From NCBI GenBank assembly GCA_903880005.1, contig CAIRNV010000305.1:1-61772 (forward strand): a stretch of DNA of 61,772 nucleotides, written 5' to 3'. Numbering within the stretch: the stretch's first letter is position 1; the number at the start of each line of letters is the position of its first letter. This stretch comes from an uncultured Verrucomicrobiota bacterium (GTDB lineage Bacteria > Verrucomicrobiota > Verrucomicrobiia > Limisphaerales > UBA9464). Below are positions 8,376 to 17,024 of this stretch, piece after piece. The position numbers were made by a program, and so were the translations under genes. The notes beneath the pieces are model-generated. The model was not told where the DNA came from. It did no database searches and was given only the letters and a program-made list of their open reading frames with translations.

Positions 8376-9382
8376 TCGAGGGAGGAGACCAGCGCCCTGA
8401 GGTTGCGGCGCATGCCATCCTCGTAGAAGGCCGCGCCGGGCTTGCCGGTCTCAAGAACGTCCAGCTCGGCGAACTTCACGGACAAGTCCTTGGTGAGCTG
8501 GCGGACAAGGCGGGGGTTGAACTGGGGCTCGGAAAAGATGACGCGAACGCCCTTGCTGCGGATCGCGGCGGAGAGGCGAGCCAGGTCCTTGGGGGAAGGT
8601 TCCACGGCGGGGGCCTCCTCGACGACGCCAACAAGGTCAAGGTCGTAACGGCGGCAGAGGTAGGGAAAGGCGTCGTGAAAGGTGACAATCGGCTTGCGGG
8701 CATGGGGCTGGAGCGCGGACGCCAGCTCGGCATGGAGGGCATGGAGGCGCTCGGCATAGGCCTTGCCGCGCGCGGCGTAGGCTTCCTTGTGTTCGGGGTC
8801 GGCGGCGGAGAGGGCGGCCACGATGTTGCTGACGGCGTGGCGGGCAAAGATGGGGTCGAGCCAGAGGTGAGGGTTGGGCGCCTCGCCGGCCGCGTCATGG
8901 TCGTGGTCGTGGTGATGGTGGCCGGAGCCGGACTTGGGGTCGGATACGTCGAGCTCGGGGAGGTGATAGATCAACCCGGCCTTGGGGAAGCCATCGGAGA
9001 TCCGGACGACCTTGGAGGCGGCATCGCGGGCGTTGTTGCGGATGGCCTTGTCGAGCCAGGACTCGATGCCGAGGCCGTTGGCAAGGATGAGGTTGGCCTT
9101 GCGGATGCGTTGGATGTCGCGGGGCTTGAGGTGGAAGTCGTGGGGGCCCACGTCGCCGGGGAGGAGCAATTCAACATCGGCGTCGGGTCCGGCGACGTTG
9201 AGGGTCCAGGAGTGAATGGGGGCGAAGGTGGCGAGGACGGCGGGGCGCGGGGCGGCGAGGGCGCGGGGATGGCCTAGGACGAGGGAGAGCGCGAGCGCGA
9301 GGAGGAGCAGGAAGGGCGAGGGGAGGAAGCGGAGGGAGCGGAGGAAGTGCAGGGGGAGGGTGCGTGGGCGAGGGGAGGGCAT
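8372..9382 (-). CDS. znuA: Zinc ABC transporter, substrate-binding protein ZnuA
   Basis: 336 residues, cluster A-I binding protein. The N-terminus has a long hydrophobic signal segment (FLLLLALALSLVLG) followed by AAPRPAVLATFAPIHSW. Metal ligands expected from the family are visible: GPHDFH (His81), NPHLWLDP (His172) and VTFHDAFPYL, plus an acidic residue near EPQFNP. A histidine/aspartate loop (GHHHHDHDHD, about residues 154-163) is the mark of zinc-specific ZnuA and not of manganese proteins. I used ATG 9382 since it starts the signal peptide; a further in-frame ATG at 9466 would lie in the terminator region. First gene of the znuACB-zur operon. Confidence 0.93.
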   Translation of the reverse strand: MPSPRPRTLPLHFLRSLRFLPSPFLLLLALALSLVLGHPRALAAPRPAVLATFAPIHSWTLNVAGPDADVELLLPGDVGPHDFHLKPRDIQRIRKANLILANGLGIESWLDKAIRNNARDAASKVVRISDGFPKAGLIYHLPELDVSDPKSGSGHHHHDHDHDAAGEAPNPHLWLDPIFARHAVSNIVAALSAADPEHKEAYAARGKAYAERLHALHAELASALQPHARKPIVTFHDAFPYLCRRYDLDLVGVVEEAPAVEPSPKDLARLSAAIRSKGVRVIFSEPQFNPRLVRQLTKDLSVKFAELDVLETGKPGAAFYEDGMRRNLRALVSSLE

Positions 9383-9395
9383 GGAAGCTGGGGGA

Positions 9396-9412
9396 TGGAT
9401 TTGCAAATGGAT
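9396..9412 (-). promoter_or_regulatory. Candidate Zur operator upstream of znuA
   Basis: The plus-strand sequence TGGATTTGCAAATGGAT holds the perfect 10-bp palindrome ATTTGCAAAT at 9399-9408. It lies 14 bases upstream of the znuA ATG, where promoter -10 elements or the leader should be. It matches at 14 of 17 positions a perfect-arm dyad (10650-10666) found upstream of the DksA-like/rpmG/rpsR unit. Shared sites next to zur suggest a Zur box; no consensus for this phylum was available to test it. Confidence 0.5.
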
Positions 9413-9429
9413 TGCATCTTCGGGGACCA

Positions 9430-9459
9430 CAACAAACCGCCGCCCGTGGAGGGCGGCGG
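9430..9459 (-). terminator. Intrinsic terminator after rpsR
   Basis: On the minus strand a 9-bp perfect GC stem (gggcggcgg at 9451-9459 pairing with ccgccgccc at 9437-9445, 5-base loop) is followed by TTTGTTGT. It lies 15 bases after the rpsR stop and separates that unit from znuA. Confidence 0.8.
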
Positions 9460-9474
9460 CATGCATGGCCCGCG

Positions 9475-9723
9475 TTACTTGACCAAGAGCATCTGCCGGG
9501 CGCGCTTGATCGCGGTCGAGAGCCGCCGCTGGTACTGGGCAGGCAGGCCGGTGTACTTCCGCGGCAGCAGGCGCCCGTTCTCGGTCACGAACTGGCGAAG
9601 CAAGGCCGTGTTCTTGAAATCGATGGTGTCGATCGTGAAATCAACCTTCGGCTTCGGCCGCGGTGTCCGCGGGGTGTTGCTGCGACGCTTCTTCTTGTCG
9701 TCGGTGCTGGTCTTGCGGGGCAT
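9475..9723 (-). CDS. rpsR: 30S ribosomal protein bS18, cysteine-free
   Basis: 82 residues. After a basic N-terminus, the family core is present: IDFKNTALLRQFVTENGRLL, then PRKYTGLPAQYQRRL and STAIKRARQMLL, which bind 16S rRNA next to bS6. There is no cysteine in the protein, so it is the zinc-independent form; zinc-binding bS18 variants carry a CxxC near the N-terminus. It starts 3 bases after the rpmG stop and is followed by a terminator. In several other bacteria, cysteine-free rpmG and rpsR paralogues form Zur-controlled sets. Whether this is the only rpsR of the genome cannot be seen here. Confidence 0.93.
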   Translation of the reverse strand: MPRKTSTDDKKKRRSNTPRTPRPKPKVDFTIDTIDFKNTALLRQFVTENGRLLPRKYTGLPAQYQRRLSTAIKRARQMLLVK

Positions 9724-9726
9724 GGC

Positions 9727-9894
9727 TTACTTGATTTCGCGGTGGAGGGTGTGGCGGCGGAGGAAGGGATTGAACTTCTTCTTTTCAACCTTCTCCGTCT
9801 GGAGCTTCTTGTTGCGAGTGGTCTGGTAGCGGGAGGGCGGCTTGCCCTCCTTGCGGGCCTCGGTGCACTCGATGGTGACGATCTCTCGGGGCAT
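9727..9894 (-). CDS. rpmG: 50S ribosomal protein bL33, C-minus type
   Basis: 55 residues. The sequence starts [20 protein letters not shown], then [20 protein letters not shown] and ends [15 protein letters not shown], clearly bL33. Zinc-binding bL33 has two CxxC pairs; here only one cysteine (residue 10) remains, so this is the zinc-free form. It starts 12 bases after the DksA-like stop and ends 3 bases before the rpsR start, so the three genes form one unit. The adjacent zinc importer and regulator suggest a zinc-sparing role, though in some lineages the C-minus form is the only copy. Confidence 0.92.
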   Translation of the reverse strand: MPREIVTIECTEARKEGKPPSRYQTTRNKKLQTEKVEKKKFNPFLRRHTLHREIK

Positions 9895-9906
9895 GGTGAT
9901 GTTTCC

Positions 9907-10545
9907 TTATTCCTTTTCCTTGGAAGGCTTTTCCTCGATTTCGACGTCCTCGTCGTCCACATCGACGCTGGCACCGGTCTCGACGGAGCCAAGGGAACCG
10001 AGGCGGTTGCGGGAGCGGAGGGCGCCCTCCTTCTCGAGCTGGGCCTGCGCCTCAACGGTGAACCGGGTCCATGGGATGGCGTCGAGGCGGGCCTTGGGGA
10101 TCTTGGCGTTGGTGAGCTCGCACACGCCGAAGGTGCCCTTCTCGATCCGCTTGAGGGCCTCCTCGATCTCGTAGATGGCGTCCTGGTCGGACGAAAGGAG
10201 GCTCAGGGCGAAGTCGCGGTCGAAATTGTCCGTGCCGGAGTCGCCCATGTGGAGCGAGTAATTTTCCATTTCCGCCTGGGACTCCTTGGCGAGGCCGCTC
10301 ATCTGGTTGCGGAGGCGCTCGTGGAGGTCGAGGAGGTTTTGGTAATACTTCTGCCACTCGGGCTTGACGCGCGAGACGGGCGTCCATGCCGTGGAGGCTT
10401 TGCCTGCCTTGGCTTGGGGCCGACCTAGGATGGCGGCCGCGCTTGCAGCACCGATGGTCCGCCCCTTGGCGGGAGCCGGCGCTTCCTTGGCGACGGCCGG
10501 CCCCTTGGGCGCGGCCTTCTTCGGCGTCTTCTTGTTCACGCTCAC
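9907..10545 (-). CDS. TraR/DksA-family regulator with a degenerate zinc finger
   Basis: 212 residues with a GTG start. A basic Ala/Lys/Pro-rich N-terminus (about 55 residues) precedes the coiled-coil region (YYQNLLDLHERLRNQM to DAIYEIEEALKRIEKGTFGV). The C-terminal block KIPKARLDAIPWTRFT corresponds to the DksA zinc-finger module. Of the four zinc-ligand positions, only Cys142 is kept; the other three appear to be Thr145, Thr163 and Ala166. DksA-type proteins bind RNA polymerase through the secondary channel and tune rRNA and amino-acid promoters. The pattern resembles the zinc-independent DksA2 of Pseudomonas, which replaces DksA when zinc is short. First gene of the unit with rpmG and rpsR. 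The acidic tail is unusual. Confidence 0.8.
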   Translation of the reverse strand: MSVNKKTPKKAAPKGPAVAKEAPAPAKGRTIGAASAAAILGRPQAKAGKASTAWTPVSRVKPEWQKYYQNLLDLHERLRNQMSGLAKESQAEMENYSLHMGDSGTDNFDRDFALSLLSSDQDAIYEIEEALKRIEKGTFGVCELTNAKIPKARLDAIPWTRFTVEAQAQLEKEGALRSRNRLGSLGSVETGASVDVDDEDVEIEEKPSKEKE

Positions 10546-10649
10546 GGCTTTTCCAATGTGGTGGAAGTCTCACCCCGGACCGGCGCGATTTTTTTTCGAG
10601 GCCCTGAGGGGCATGTGCACCGGAACGAAGGCCGGAAACGATACCGGGC

Positions 10650-10666
10650 TGGATTTGGAAATCCAT
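10650..10666 (-). promoter_or_regulatory. Candidate Zur operator upstream of the DksA-like/rpmG/rpsR unit
   Basis: TGGATTTGGAAATCCAT has two perfect 7-base arms (TGGATTT and AAATCCA) around GG. It lies about 105 bases upstream of the DksA-like GTG start in the gap shared with the pilB-like gene. It agrees at 14 of 17 positions with the site before znuA at 9396-9412. On the plus strand it is followed by a short T-run, so a weak terminator is the alternative reading. Confidence 0.5.
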
Positions 10667-10826
10667 CACTTTTTTCTGGGTGGCCCAAGGGCGCGCGCGC
10701 GGGCTGTCCGACGTCCTCGTGGCGCGGCCGGGGCGTCGGTCGTCGGGGCACGGTGGGCGCAGGTGGCCTGGGCGGGTGCGTGGCGCCACCGGGAAGGGTG
10801 AAATCGGCGGGCGACGTGGTACGCGT

Positions 10827-10856
10827 TTGACTTTCGGACGGGCGCGGTCGTTTACT
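10827..10856 (+). promoter_or_regulatory. Candidate promoter of the pilus motor operon
   Basis: TTGACT at 10827-10832 and TTTACT at 10851-10856, 18 bases apart, lie 38 bases upstream of the first pilB-like ATG. The pattern fits a housekeeping sigma factor, but no experiment or alignment supports it. Confidence 0.4.
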
Positions 10857-10893
10857 CACGCCCGTTCTTCCCCGGCCGCGGCGAGCGCGGAGC

Positions 10894-12630
10894 ATGGAGG
10901 GACGCATCATTGTGGCTGCCAAAGACGATTTCTTGATCGAGACCATGGTGGACATGGGTTTGCTGACCCATGACCAGGTGGATTCCTCCCGTCCCGAAGC
11001 CGAGACGAACGGCGAGGGCGTCCTGGACACGATGGTGAAGCTGGGGTTGGCGGACCCGTCGATGGTCGTGGTCGCGAAGGCGACGTACTTTGGGGTTGAG
11101 TCCATCCAGCTGGGGGACCTTCGGCTTGGGGACGAGGTGATCGCGGCGGTTCCGAGGCACGTGGCGCGCAAGTTCAATGCCGTGCCGGTGGCGCTGAACG
11201 ACGGGGCGGTGGCCGTGGCGGTGAGTGATCCATCCGACATTGAGGCGATCGACGGGTTGCAGGTGGCGATTGGCAAGACCGTGGAGCTTCGGGTGGCGTC
11301 GGCGGGCGACATCGAGGCCGCCTTGGCCAAGTACTACGGCGGCGGGGGCGGCGGTCGCGACGATGGCGGGATCGCGCAGATGATCCAGGACATCACCGAG
11401 GGCGAGGTGGAGGTGACCTCGCTCACGGGCGAGGTCGGGGCGGACGGCGAGGCGGTGGACGCGGACGCGCCCATCATCAGGCTGGTCAACCAGATCATCG
11501 TGGATGCCTTCAAGATGCGGGCGTCGGACATTCATCTGGAGCCGATGGCGAGGCGTTTTCGGGTCCGGTACCGGATCGACGGCGTGATGATCGAGCAGAA
11601 GGACCCGCCGAAGCGTTTGCAGCCACCGATTGTCGCGCGGCTGAAGATCCAGTCCGGGATGAGCATCGCGGAGCGGCGCATCCCGCAGGACGGCCGCATC
11701 CAGACCAACGTGGGCGGCAAGACGATCGACCTTCGCGTGAACTGCCTCCCGACCCAGCATGGGGAGTCGATCGTGATGCGTATCCTCGACAAGTCCGGCC
11801 TGAGGCTGGGGTTGGCGGAGCTGGGGTTCTTCGCGGACGACCAGCTGGCGTTCGAGCGGTTGATTGCCTTGCCGGACGGCATCCTGCTGGTGACGGGCCC
11901 AACTGGCTCCGGGAAGACGACGACGCTGTACTCGTGCCTGAACTACATCAACCGGCCGGACCGCAAGATCATCACGGTGGAGGACCCGGTCGAGTACATG
12001 CTGGCGGGCATCAACCAGGTGCAGGTCAACGAGGTGATCGGGTTCACGTTCGCGCATGCGCTTCGGTCGATGCTCCGCCAGTCGCCGAACGTGATCATGC
12101 TCGGGGAAATCCGCGACCTTGAGACGGCGACGATCGCGATCAACGCGTCGCTGACGGGGCACCTTGTGTTCTCGACGCTGCACACGAACGATGCCCCCGG
12201 CGCGGTGGCGCGCTTGATTGACATCGGGATCAAGCCCTTCCTCGTGGCGTCGGCCACGCGTTGCTTGATGGCCCAGCGCCTGGTTCGCCGGGTTTGCAAG
12301 AGCTGCGGGGCGCCCGCCACGCTGGACGAGTCGGAGTGCCGGTCGTTGAACATCACGCCGGACATGCTCGCGACGGCAACCCCCAAGAAGGGCCGCGGCT
12401 GCCCGACGTGCAACAAGACGGGCTGCAAGGGGCGTTTCGGCATCTTCGAGATCTTCGTGATCAACGACCAAGGCCGGAAGCTCATCTTCGAGAAGGTCCC
12501 GTCCAACGTCCTGCGCAACAAGGCCCGGGAGATGGGGATGCGCACGCTGCGCGAGGACGGGACGCGGAAGGTCCTGGCCGGGCTGACGACGGTGGACGAG
12601 GTCGTCCGCGCGACGGTCGTGGACCATTGA
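10894..12630 (+). CDS. pilB: GspE/PilB-family assembly ATPase (first copy)
   Basis: 578 residues. An N-terminal MshEN/T2SSE_N domain ([17 protein letters not shown], then ATYFGVESI and [17 protein letters not shown]) is followed by the secretion ATPase core. Walker A is [10 protein letters not shown] (near residue 335), the Asp box is [19 protein letters not shown], Walker B is [10 protein letters not shown] and the His box is [12 protein letters not shown]-terminal four-cysteine zinc module (CKSC, then CPTC about 35 residues later) is typical of GspE and PilB and absent from PilT. The protein drives pilus or pseudopilus extension at the inner membrane. It opens a four-gene motor cassette. 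A GGGGGG linker follows the N-domain. Confidence 0.92.
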   Translation: MEGRIIVAAKDDFLIETMVDMGLLTHDQVDSSRPEAETNGEGVLDTMVKLGLADPSMVVVAKATYFGVESIQLGDLRLGDEVIAAVPRHVARKFNAVPVALNDGAVAVAVSDPSDIEAIDGLQVAIGKTVELRVASAGDIEAALAKYYGGGGGGRDDGGIAQMIQDITEGEVEVTSLTGEVGADGEAVDADAPIIRLVNQIIVDAFKMRASDIHLEPMARRFRVRYRIDGVMIEQKDPPKRLQPPIVARLKIQSGMSIAERRIPQDGRIQTNVGGKTIDLRVNCLPTQHGESIVMRILDKSGLRLGLAELGFFADDQLAFERLIALPDGILLVTGPTGSGKTTTLYSCLNYINRPDRKIITVEDPVEYMLAGINQVQVNEVIGFTFAHALRSMLRQSPNVIMLGEIRDLETATIAINASLTGHLVFSTLHTNDAPGAVARLIDIGIKPFLVASATRCLMAQRLVRRVCKSCGAPATLDESECRSLNITPDMLATATPKKGRGCPTCNKTGCKGRFGIFEIFVINDQGRKLIFEKVPSNVLRNKAREMGMRTLREDGTRKVLAGLTTVDEVVRATVVDH

Positions 12631-12715
12631 CCCGGCAAGGGAACTGCTTTTCAAGGAGCCCAACAACCCCGAGGAGACGAGCCGTCAGGAGAGTCGAAAT
12701 CAGCGTTTTCAAGCC

Positions 12716-13819
12716 ATGTCGTATCAGATGTCCGACTTGTTGCAGTTGATGGTGTCCGAGGGCGGCGCCGACCTGCACGTTCGCGTGGGAATTCCGCCTG
12801 TCATTCGCATCCATGGTGTCCTCCAGCGGGTGGATGGCCCGGTGTTGCGCCCCGAGGACACCGAGGAACTGATGCGCTCGATCACCTCGGAGGACCACAT
12901 CCAGCACATCCGGGAGAAGGGCGGCGCGGACTTCGGGTTTGCGTTTGGCGAGGCAGCCCGCTTCCGCGTGTCCGCCTTCAAGGAGAAGGGCAACTTCGCC
13001 CTCGTGCTGCGGCAGATTCCCTCGAAGCTGCTGACGATGGAGCAGATCGGCATCCCCCCGACGGTGAAGGAATTGCTGTGGCGTCCGCGTGGCCTGGTCC
13101 TTGTGACGGGGCCCACCGGGTCGGGCAAGACCACGACGCTGGCGTCGTTGCTCAACATCATCAACGAGGAGAGCAACCATGCCCACATCATCACGATCGA
13201 GGACCCGATCGAGTACTACCACAAGCACAAGAAGGCCGTGGTGACCCAGCGCGAGGTGAACGTGGACGTCCCGAGCTTCGCGGAGGCGCTCCGGCGCGCG
13301 CTGCGGCAGGACCCGGACGTCATCTTGGTGGGCGAGCTCCGGGACCTTGAGACGATGGAGGCTGCGATCGCGGCGGCCGAGACCGGCCACCTTGTGTTCG
13401 GCACGCTGCACACGACGGGCGCGGCGAAGACCATTGACCGCATCGTCAACGCCTTCCCGCAGAACCAGCAGGAGCAAATCCGCATCCAGCTGTCCACGGT
13501 GCTGCAGGCGGTGATCTCGCAGTTGCTCATCCCCCGGGTGGACAAGCCCGGCCGCGTCGCCGTGTTCGAGGTCATGGTCAACACGCCCTCCGTGGGCGCA
13601 TTGATCCGCGACAACAAGACCTTCCGCATCCAGTCGGACATCCAGACCGGCGCCAAGTACGGGATGGTGACGTTGGACTCGTTCCTCATTGACAAGTGGA
13701 GCCAAGGGCTGATCGCGGAGGAGGAGGTGGTGACGAAGGCCCAGGACCCGACCACCATCCACCAGAAGGTGCAGGAGATGAAGCAGGCGCGCGCGGAGGC
13801 ACAGTCCCGACGCAAGTAG
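12716..13819 (+). CDS. pilT: Type IV pilus retraction ATPase PilT
   Basis: 367 residues, the normal PilT length. N-terminal PAS-like domain ([19 protein letters not shown]) and RecA core with Walker [11 protein letters not shown], Asp box [20 protein letters not shown], Walker [11 protein letters not shown] and His box [10 protein letters not shown]. The AIRNLIRE retraction motif of classic PilT is seen here as [13 protein letters not shown]. It powers pilus disassembly and twitching. It lies between two extension-type ATPases, 85 bases after the first and 35 bases before the second. Confidence 0.93.
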   Translation: MSYQMSDLLQLMVSEGGADLHVRVGIPPVIRIHGVLQRVDGPVLRPEDTEELMRSITSEDHIQHIREKGGADFGFAFGEAARFRVSAFKEKGNFALVLRQIPSKLLTMEQIGIPPTVKELLWRPRGLVLVTGPTGSGKTTTLASLLNIINEESNHAHIITIEDPIEYYHKHKKAVVTQREVNVDVPSFAEALRRALRQDPDVILVGELRDLETMEAAIAAAETGHLVFGTLHTTGAAKTIDRIVNAFPQNQQEQIRIQLSTVLQAVISQLLIPRVDKPGRVAVFEVMVNTPSVGALIRDNKTFRIQSDIQTGAKYGMVTLDSFLIDKWSQGLIAEEEVVTKAQDPTTIHQKVQEMKQARAEAQSRRK

Positions 13820-13854
13820 CCGGAACGCAACCCCAACCGCCAACCCCGAGACCC

Positions 13855-15555
13855 ATGCCCGACGCAGCCAACGACCCGTTGCTTGCCCTGATCCGCGAAC
13901 GCGGCCTCCTCGACGAGATGCAACTCGACGAGGTTGCCCAGGAGATGGCCCGGAGCGGGAAGCCGTCGCTCCAGGTCGTGCAGGACTACGGCATGATGGA
14001 CCTCGACACGGCCCTTCAGGTCATCGCCGATCACCTCGGCACCATGGTCACGCCGGTGGACGAGGGGCAGCTGACGCCGGACGTCTTGGCGACCGTCCCG
14101 CCGGAGACGGCGCGGATGTACCAGTGCGTGCCCGTGGCCCAGTACGGCGACACGGTGCAGGTGGCGATGGCGGACCCCTTGAACCCGGCGGCGGTGGACG
14201 AGATGTCGCTGACGGTCAAGGGGCAGGTTCAGCTGGTGGTGGCGAGCCCGGCCGAGGTGACGCGGGCGGTGGAGAAGTTCTACCCGGCGCTGGCGGGCGG
14301 CGGGTATGCGGAGATGCTCAAGGAGCTGGGTGGCGACGACCTTGTGCCGGCCACGGAGGAGCCGAAGGCCGGCCTGCTGAAGCTCGACGACGCCGTCAAC
14401 GACGCGCCCATCGTCAAGTTCGTCAACCTTGTCCTCATGCAGGCCGTGCAGGACAGGGCCTCGGACATCCACTTCGAGCCCTTCGAGGACGAGTTCAAGA
14501 TCCGGTACCGCGTGGATGGCGCGCTGTACGAGATGACGCCCCCGCCCAAGCACCTTGCCCAGCCCGTCACGTCGCGCCTCAAGGTGATGGCCAACCTGAA
14601 CATCTCCGAGCGCCGCCTCCCGCAGGACGGCCGCATCTCCGTCAACATCGCCGGCAAGCAGATCGACCTTCGCGTTTCCACCTTGCCCACGGCGTTCGGC
14701 GAGTCGGTCGTGCTCCGCGTCCTGGACCGGTCCTCCGTCAACCTTGAGATCGAGACCCTTGGGTTCCCGAAGGACGTCCACGAGTACGTGGTGGAGGCAA
14801 TCAACCAACCGAACGGCATCTTCGTGGTCACCGGGCCCACGGGCTGCGGCAAGACCACGACCCTCTACTCGTGCCTGCGCCGGGTAAACGCGATCGACAC
14901 CAAGCTGCTGACGGTCGAGGACCCCGTGGAGTTCGACATCGAGGGCATCATGCAGGTGCAGGTCAACGAGGGCGCGGGCCTCACCTTCATGAAGGCGCTG
15001 CGGGCCTTCCTCCGGCAGGATCCCGACATCATCATGCTGGGCGAGATCCGCGACCTTGAGACGGCCCAGATCGCGATCCAGGCCTCGCTGACCGGCCACC
15101 TAGTGCTCTCCACCCTGCACACCAACGACGCCGCGGGTGCCGTGACTCGCTTGGTGGACATGGGCGTGGAGCCCTTCCTCATTTCCTCCACCCTGCTTGC
15201 CGTGCTCGCCCAGCGCCTGGTCCGCCGGGTCTGCGTTCGCTGCAAGACATCCCTCGAGCCCAACGCCGAACAGCTCGCCACCGTCGGCATGTCCGCCCTC
15301 GACGTGGGCGACAAGAGCTTCTTCTACGGGCGCGGCTGCCCCACGTGCAACGACACCGGCTACAAGGGCCGCAAGGGCATCTTCGAGCTGCTGGTCGTCA
15401 CCGACCCCATCCGCACGCTCATCAACGAGCGCGCCCCGACCGTGGTGATCCGGCAGAAGGCGATCGAGATGGGGATGGTCACGCTCCGCGACGACGGGAT
15501 GCGGTCGGTCTTCAACGCGGAGACGACGGTGGAAGAAGTCTTGAAATACACGTGA
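13855..15555 (+). CDS. GspE/PilB-family assembly ATPase (second copy)
   Basis: 566 residues. It has the same architecture as the first copy: MshEN-type N-domain (ALIRERGLLDEMQLDEVAQE, then ADHLGTMVTPVDEG), Walker A GPTGCGKTTT (near residue 327), TVEDPVEFDIEGIMQVQVN, Walker [11 protein letters not shown], His box GHLVLSTLHT, and zinc cysteines CVRC and CPTC. The Walker A cysteine in place of serine is common in GspE. The ATG at 13855 starts the homologous part; the frame is open upstream through the end of pilT but that reads as nonsense. Two assembly ATPases may serve separate pilus and type II secretion machines or alternate substrates. Confidence 0.9.
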   Translation: MPDAANDPLLALIRERGLLDEMQLDEVAQEMARSGKPSLQVVQDYGMMDLDTALQVIADHLGTMVTPVDEGQLTPDVLATVPPETARMYQCVPVAQYGDTVQVAMADPLNPAAVDEMSLTVKGQVQLVVASPAEVTRAVEKFYPALAGGGYAEMLKELGGDDLVPATEEPKAGLLKLDDAVNDAPIVKFVNLVLMQAVQDRASDIHFEPFEDEFKIRYRVDGALYEMTPPPKHLAQPVTSRLKVMANLNISERRLPQDGRISVNIAGKQIDLRVSTLPTAFGESVVLRVLDRSSVNLEIETLGFPKDVHEYVVEAINQPNGIFVVTGPTGCGKTTTLYSCLRRVNAIDTKLLTVEDPVEFDIEGIMQVQVNEGAGLTFMKALRAFLRQDPDIIMLGEIRDLETAQIAIQASLTGHLVLSTLHTNDAAGAVTRLVDMGVEPFLISSTLLAVLAQRLVRRVCVRCKTSLEPNAEQLATVGMSALDVGDKSFFYGRGCPTCNDTGYKGRKGIFELLVVTDPIRTLINERAPTVVIRQKAIEMGMVTLRDDGMRSVFNAETTVEEVLKYT

Positions 15556-15593
15556 GGGCGGGAGCCTGATAGGGACGAGGACCGGAGGACGCT

Positions 15594-16925
15594 ATGCCGA
15601 AGTTCAACTACGAGGCCATGGACACCCGTGGCAAGGAGACCAAGGGGGTGCTCGAGGTCGCCAGCCAGGCCGAGGCCATCAACCGCCTTCGCGAAATGGG
15701 CTTCCATCCCACCAAGGTGGTGGAGGCGGAAAAGCCGAGGGACGCGGGCAAGGCCGGCGCGGCCAAGGCCAAGGCGAAGGGCAAGGGCAAGGGCGGCGGG
15801 ATCAACATCAACATCGGCGGCGGCGTCAAGCCGAAGATCCTGACGACGTTCACGCGCCAGTTGGCGACCCTCGTCGAGGCGGGCTTGCCGTTGCTGCGCG
15901 GGCTTCGCGTCCTCAGCAAGCAGGAGCGTCATCCCACCCTCAAGCGCATCCTCGGCGAGCTCGCCGAGTCCATCGAGGGCGGCTCCACCTTCTCCGAGGG
16001 CCTTGCGCAGCATCCCAAGGTCTTCAACAAGCTCTTCGTCAACATGGTGAAGGCAGGCGAGATCGGCGGCGTGCTCGAGGTCGTCCTCAAGCGCCTCGCC
16101 GAGTTCATGGAGAAGGCGGAGAAGATCAAGGGCAAGGTCGTCGCCGCCATGTTCTACCCCGCCGCCGTCATGGTCGTCGCCGTCGGCATCCTCGCGCTCC
16201 TGATGATCGTCGTCGTTCCCAAGTTCAAGGCCATCTTCGCGGACCTCCTCGGTGGCGACGCCGGCATGCCGGGCTTCACGGTCTTCGTCCTCAACATCTC
16301 GGACACGCTGAAGAACTACACCATCGTCTTCCCCGAATGGGCCGGCGGCTTCCCGTTGCCGGGCCCCGTCATATGGGGCCTCGTCGCCTTCGTCATCGCC
16401 TTCAAGATCGCCCTGCGCACCAAGAAGGGTGCCTACGTCTGGGACCAGGTGAAGCTCAAGTTCCCCGTCCTCGGCTCCGTCATCTCCAAGGTCGCCATCG
16501 CCCGGTTTACCCGGACCCTCGGCACCCTCGTCCAGTCCGGCGTGCCCATCCTCCAGGCCCTCACCATCGTCCGCGAGACGGCTGGCAACCTCGTCGTCGC
16601 ACGCGCCGTCTCCGCCGTCTATGACTCCGTCAAGGAGGGCGAGACCATCACCGCCCCGCTCGAGAAATCATCCGTCTTCCCCCCGATGGTCATCTCCATG
16701 GTGGACGTCGGCGAGCAAACGGGCGCCCTGCCGGAAATGTTGCTCAAGATCGCCGACAACTACGACGAGGAAGTGGACAACGCCGTGTCGGCCATGACGT
16801 CGTTGCTGGAGCCCATCATGATCGTCTTCCTCGCCGTCATCGTGGGTTCCATCGTCATCGCCCTCTTCCTCCCGCTCATCACGCTGATCGACAAGCTCGG
16901 CAGCGACGGCGGCGGCGGCGACTAG
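15594..16925 (+). CDS. pilC: PilC/GspF inner-membrane platform protein
   Basis: 443 residues. Two T2SSF domains are visible: the first around FTRQLATLVEAGLPLLRGLR to VKAGEIGGVLEVVLKRLAEF, and the second around FTRTLGTLVQSGVPILQAL to VDVGEQTGALPEMLLKIAD. Three hydrophobic segments match the family (AAVMVVAVGILALLMIVVVP, the IWGLVAFVIAF region, and IMIVFLAVIVGSIVIALFLP). A Lys/Ala/Gly linker (residues 50-70) precedes the first domain, as often in this phylum. The protein couples the cytoplasmic ATPases to pilin assembly. Last gene of the cassette; a strong terminator follows. Confidence 0.93.
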   Translation: MPKFNYEAMDTRGKETKGVLEVASQAEAINRLREMGFHPTKVVEAEKPRDAGKAGAAKAKAKGKGKGGGININIGGGVKPKILTTFTRQLATLVEAGLPLLRGLRVLSKQERHPTLKRILGELAESIEGGSTFSEGLAQHPKVFNKLFVNMVKAGEIGGVLEVVLKRLAEFMEKAEKIKGKVVAAMFYPAAVMVVAVGILALLMIVVVPKFKAIFADLLGGDAGMPGFTVFVLNISDTLKNYTIVFPEWAGGFPLPGPVIWGLVAFVIAFKIALRTKKGAYVWDQVKLKFPVLGSVISKVAIARFTRTLGTLVQSGVPILQALTIVRETAGNLVVARAVSAVYDSVKEGETITAPLEKSSVFPPMVISMVDVGEQTGALPEMLLKIADNYDEEVDNAVSAMTSLLEPIMIVFLAVIVGSIVIALFLPLITLIDKLGSDGGGGD

Positions 16926-16951
16926 CCCGGCCTTGCCTGAGTTGGCGGACC

Positions 16952-16985
16952 GCGCCCCGGGGTTTGCCCCGGGGCGCTCTCTTTT
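16952..16985 (+). terminator. Intrinsic terminator of the pilus motor operon
   Basis: An 11-bp perfect GC stem (GCGCCCCGGGG at 16952-16962 with its complement at 16967-16977, loop TTTG) is followed by TCTCTTTT. It lies 26 bases after the pilC stop. The convergent BNR-repeat gene ends just beyond it. Confidence 0.85.
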
Positions 16986-17024
16986 GGAGCCGTCGCGTCG
17001 TGGCTCCCGCCGTCGCCCCTTGGA

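Noticed and set aside
10852-15099. Long minus-strand frames opposite the pilus ATPase genes
   Set aside because: Low-complexity Arg/His/Val peptides; the plus strand carries full Walker and His-box motifs.
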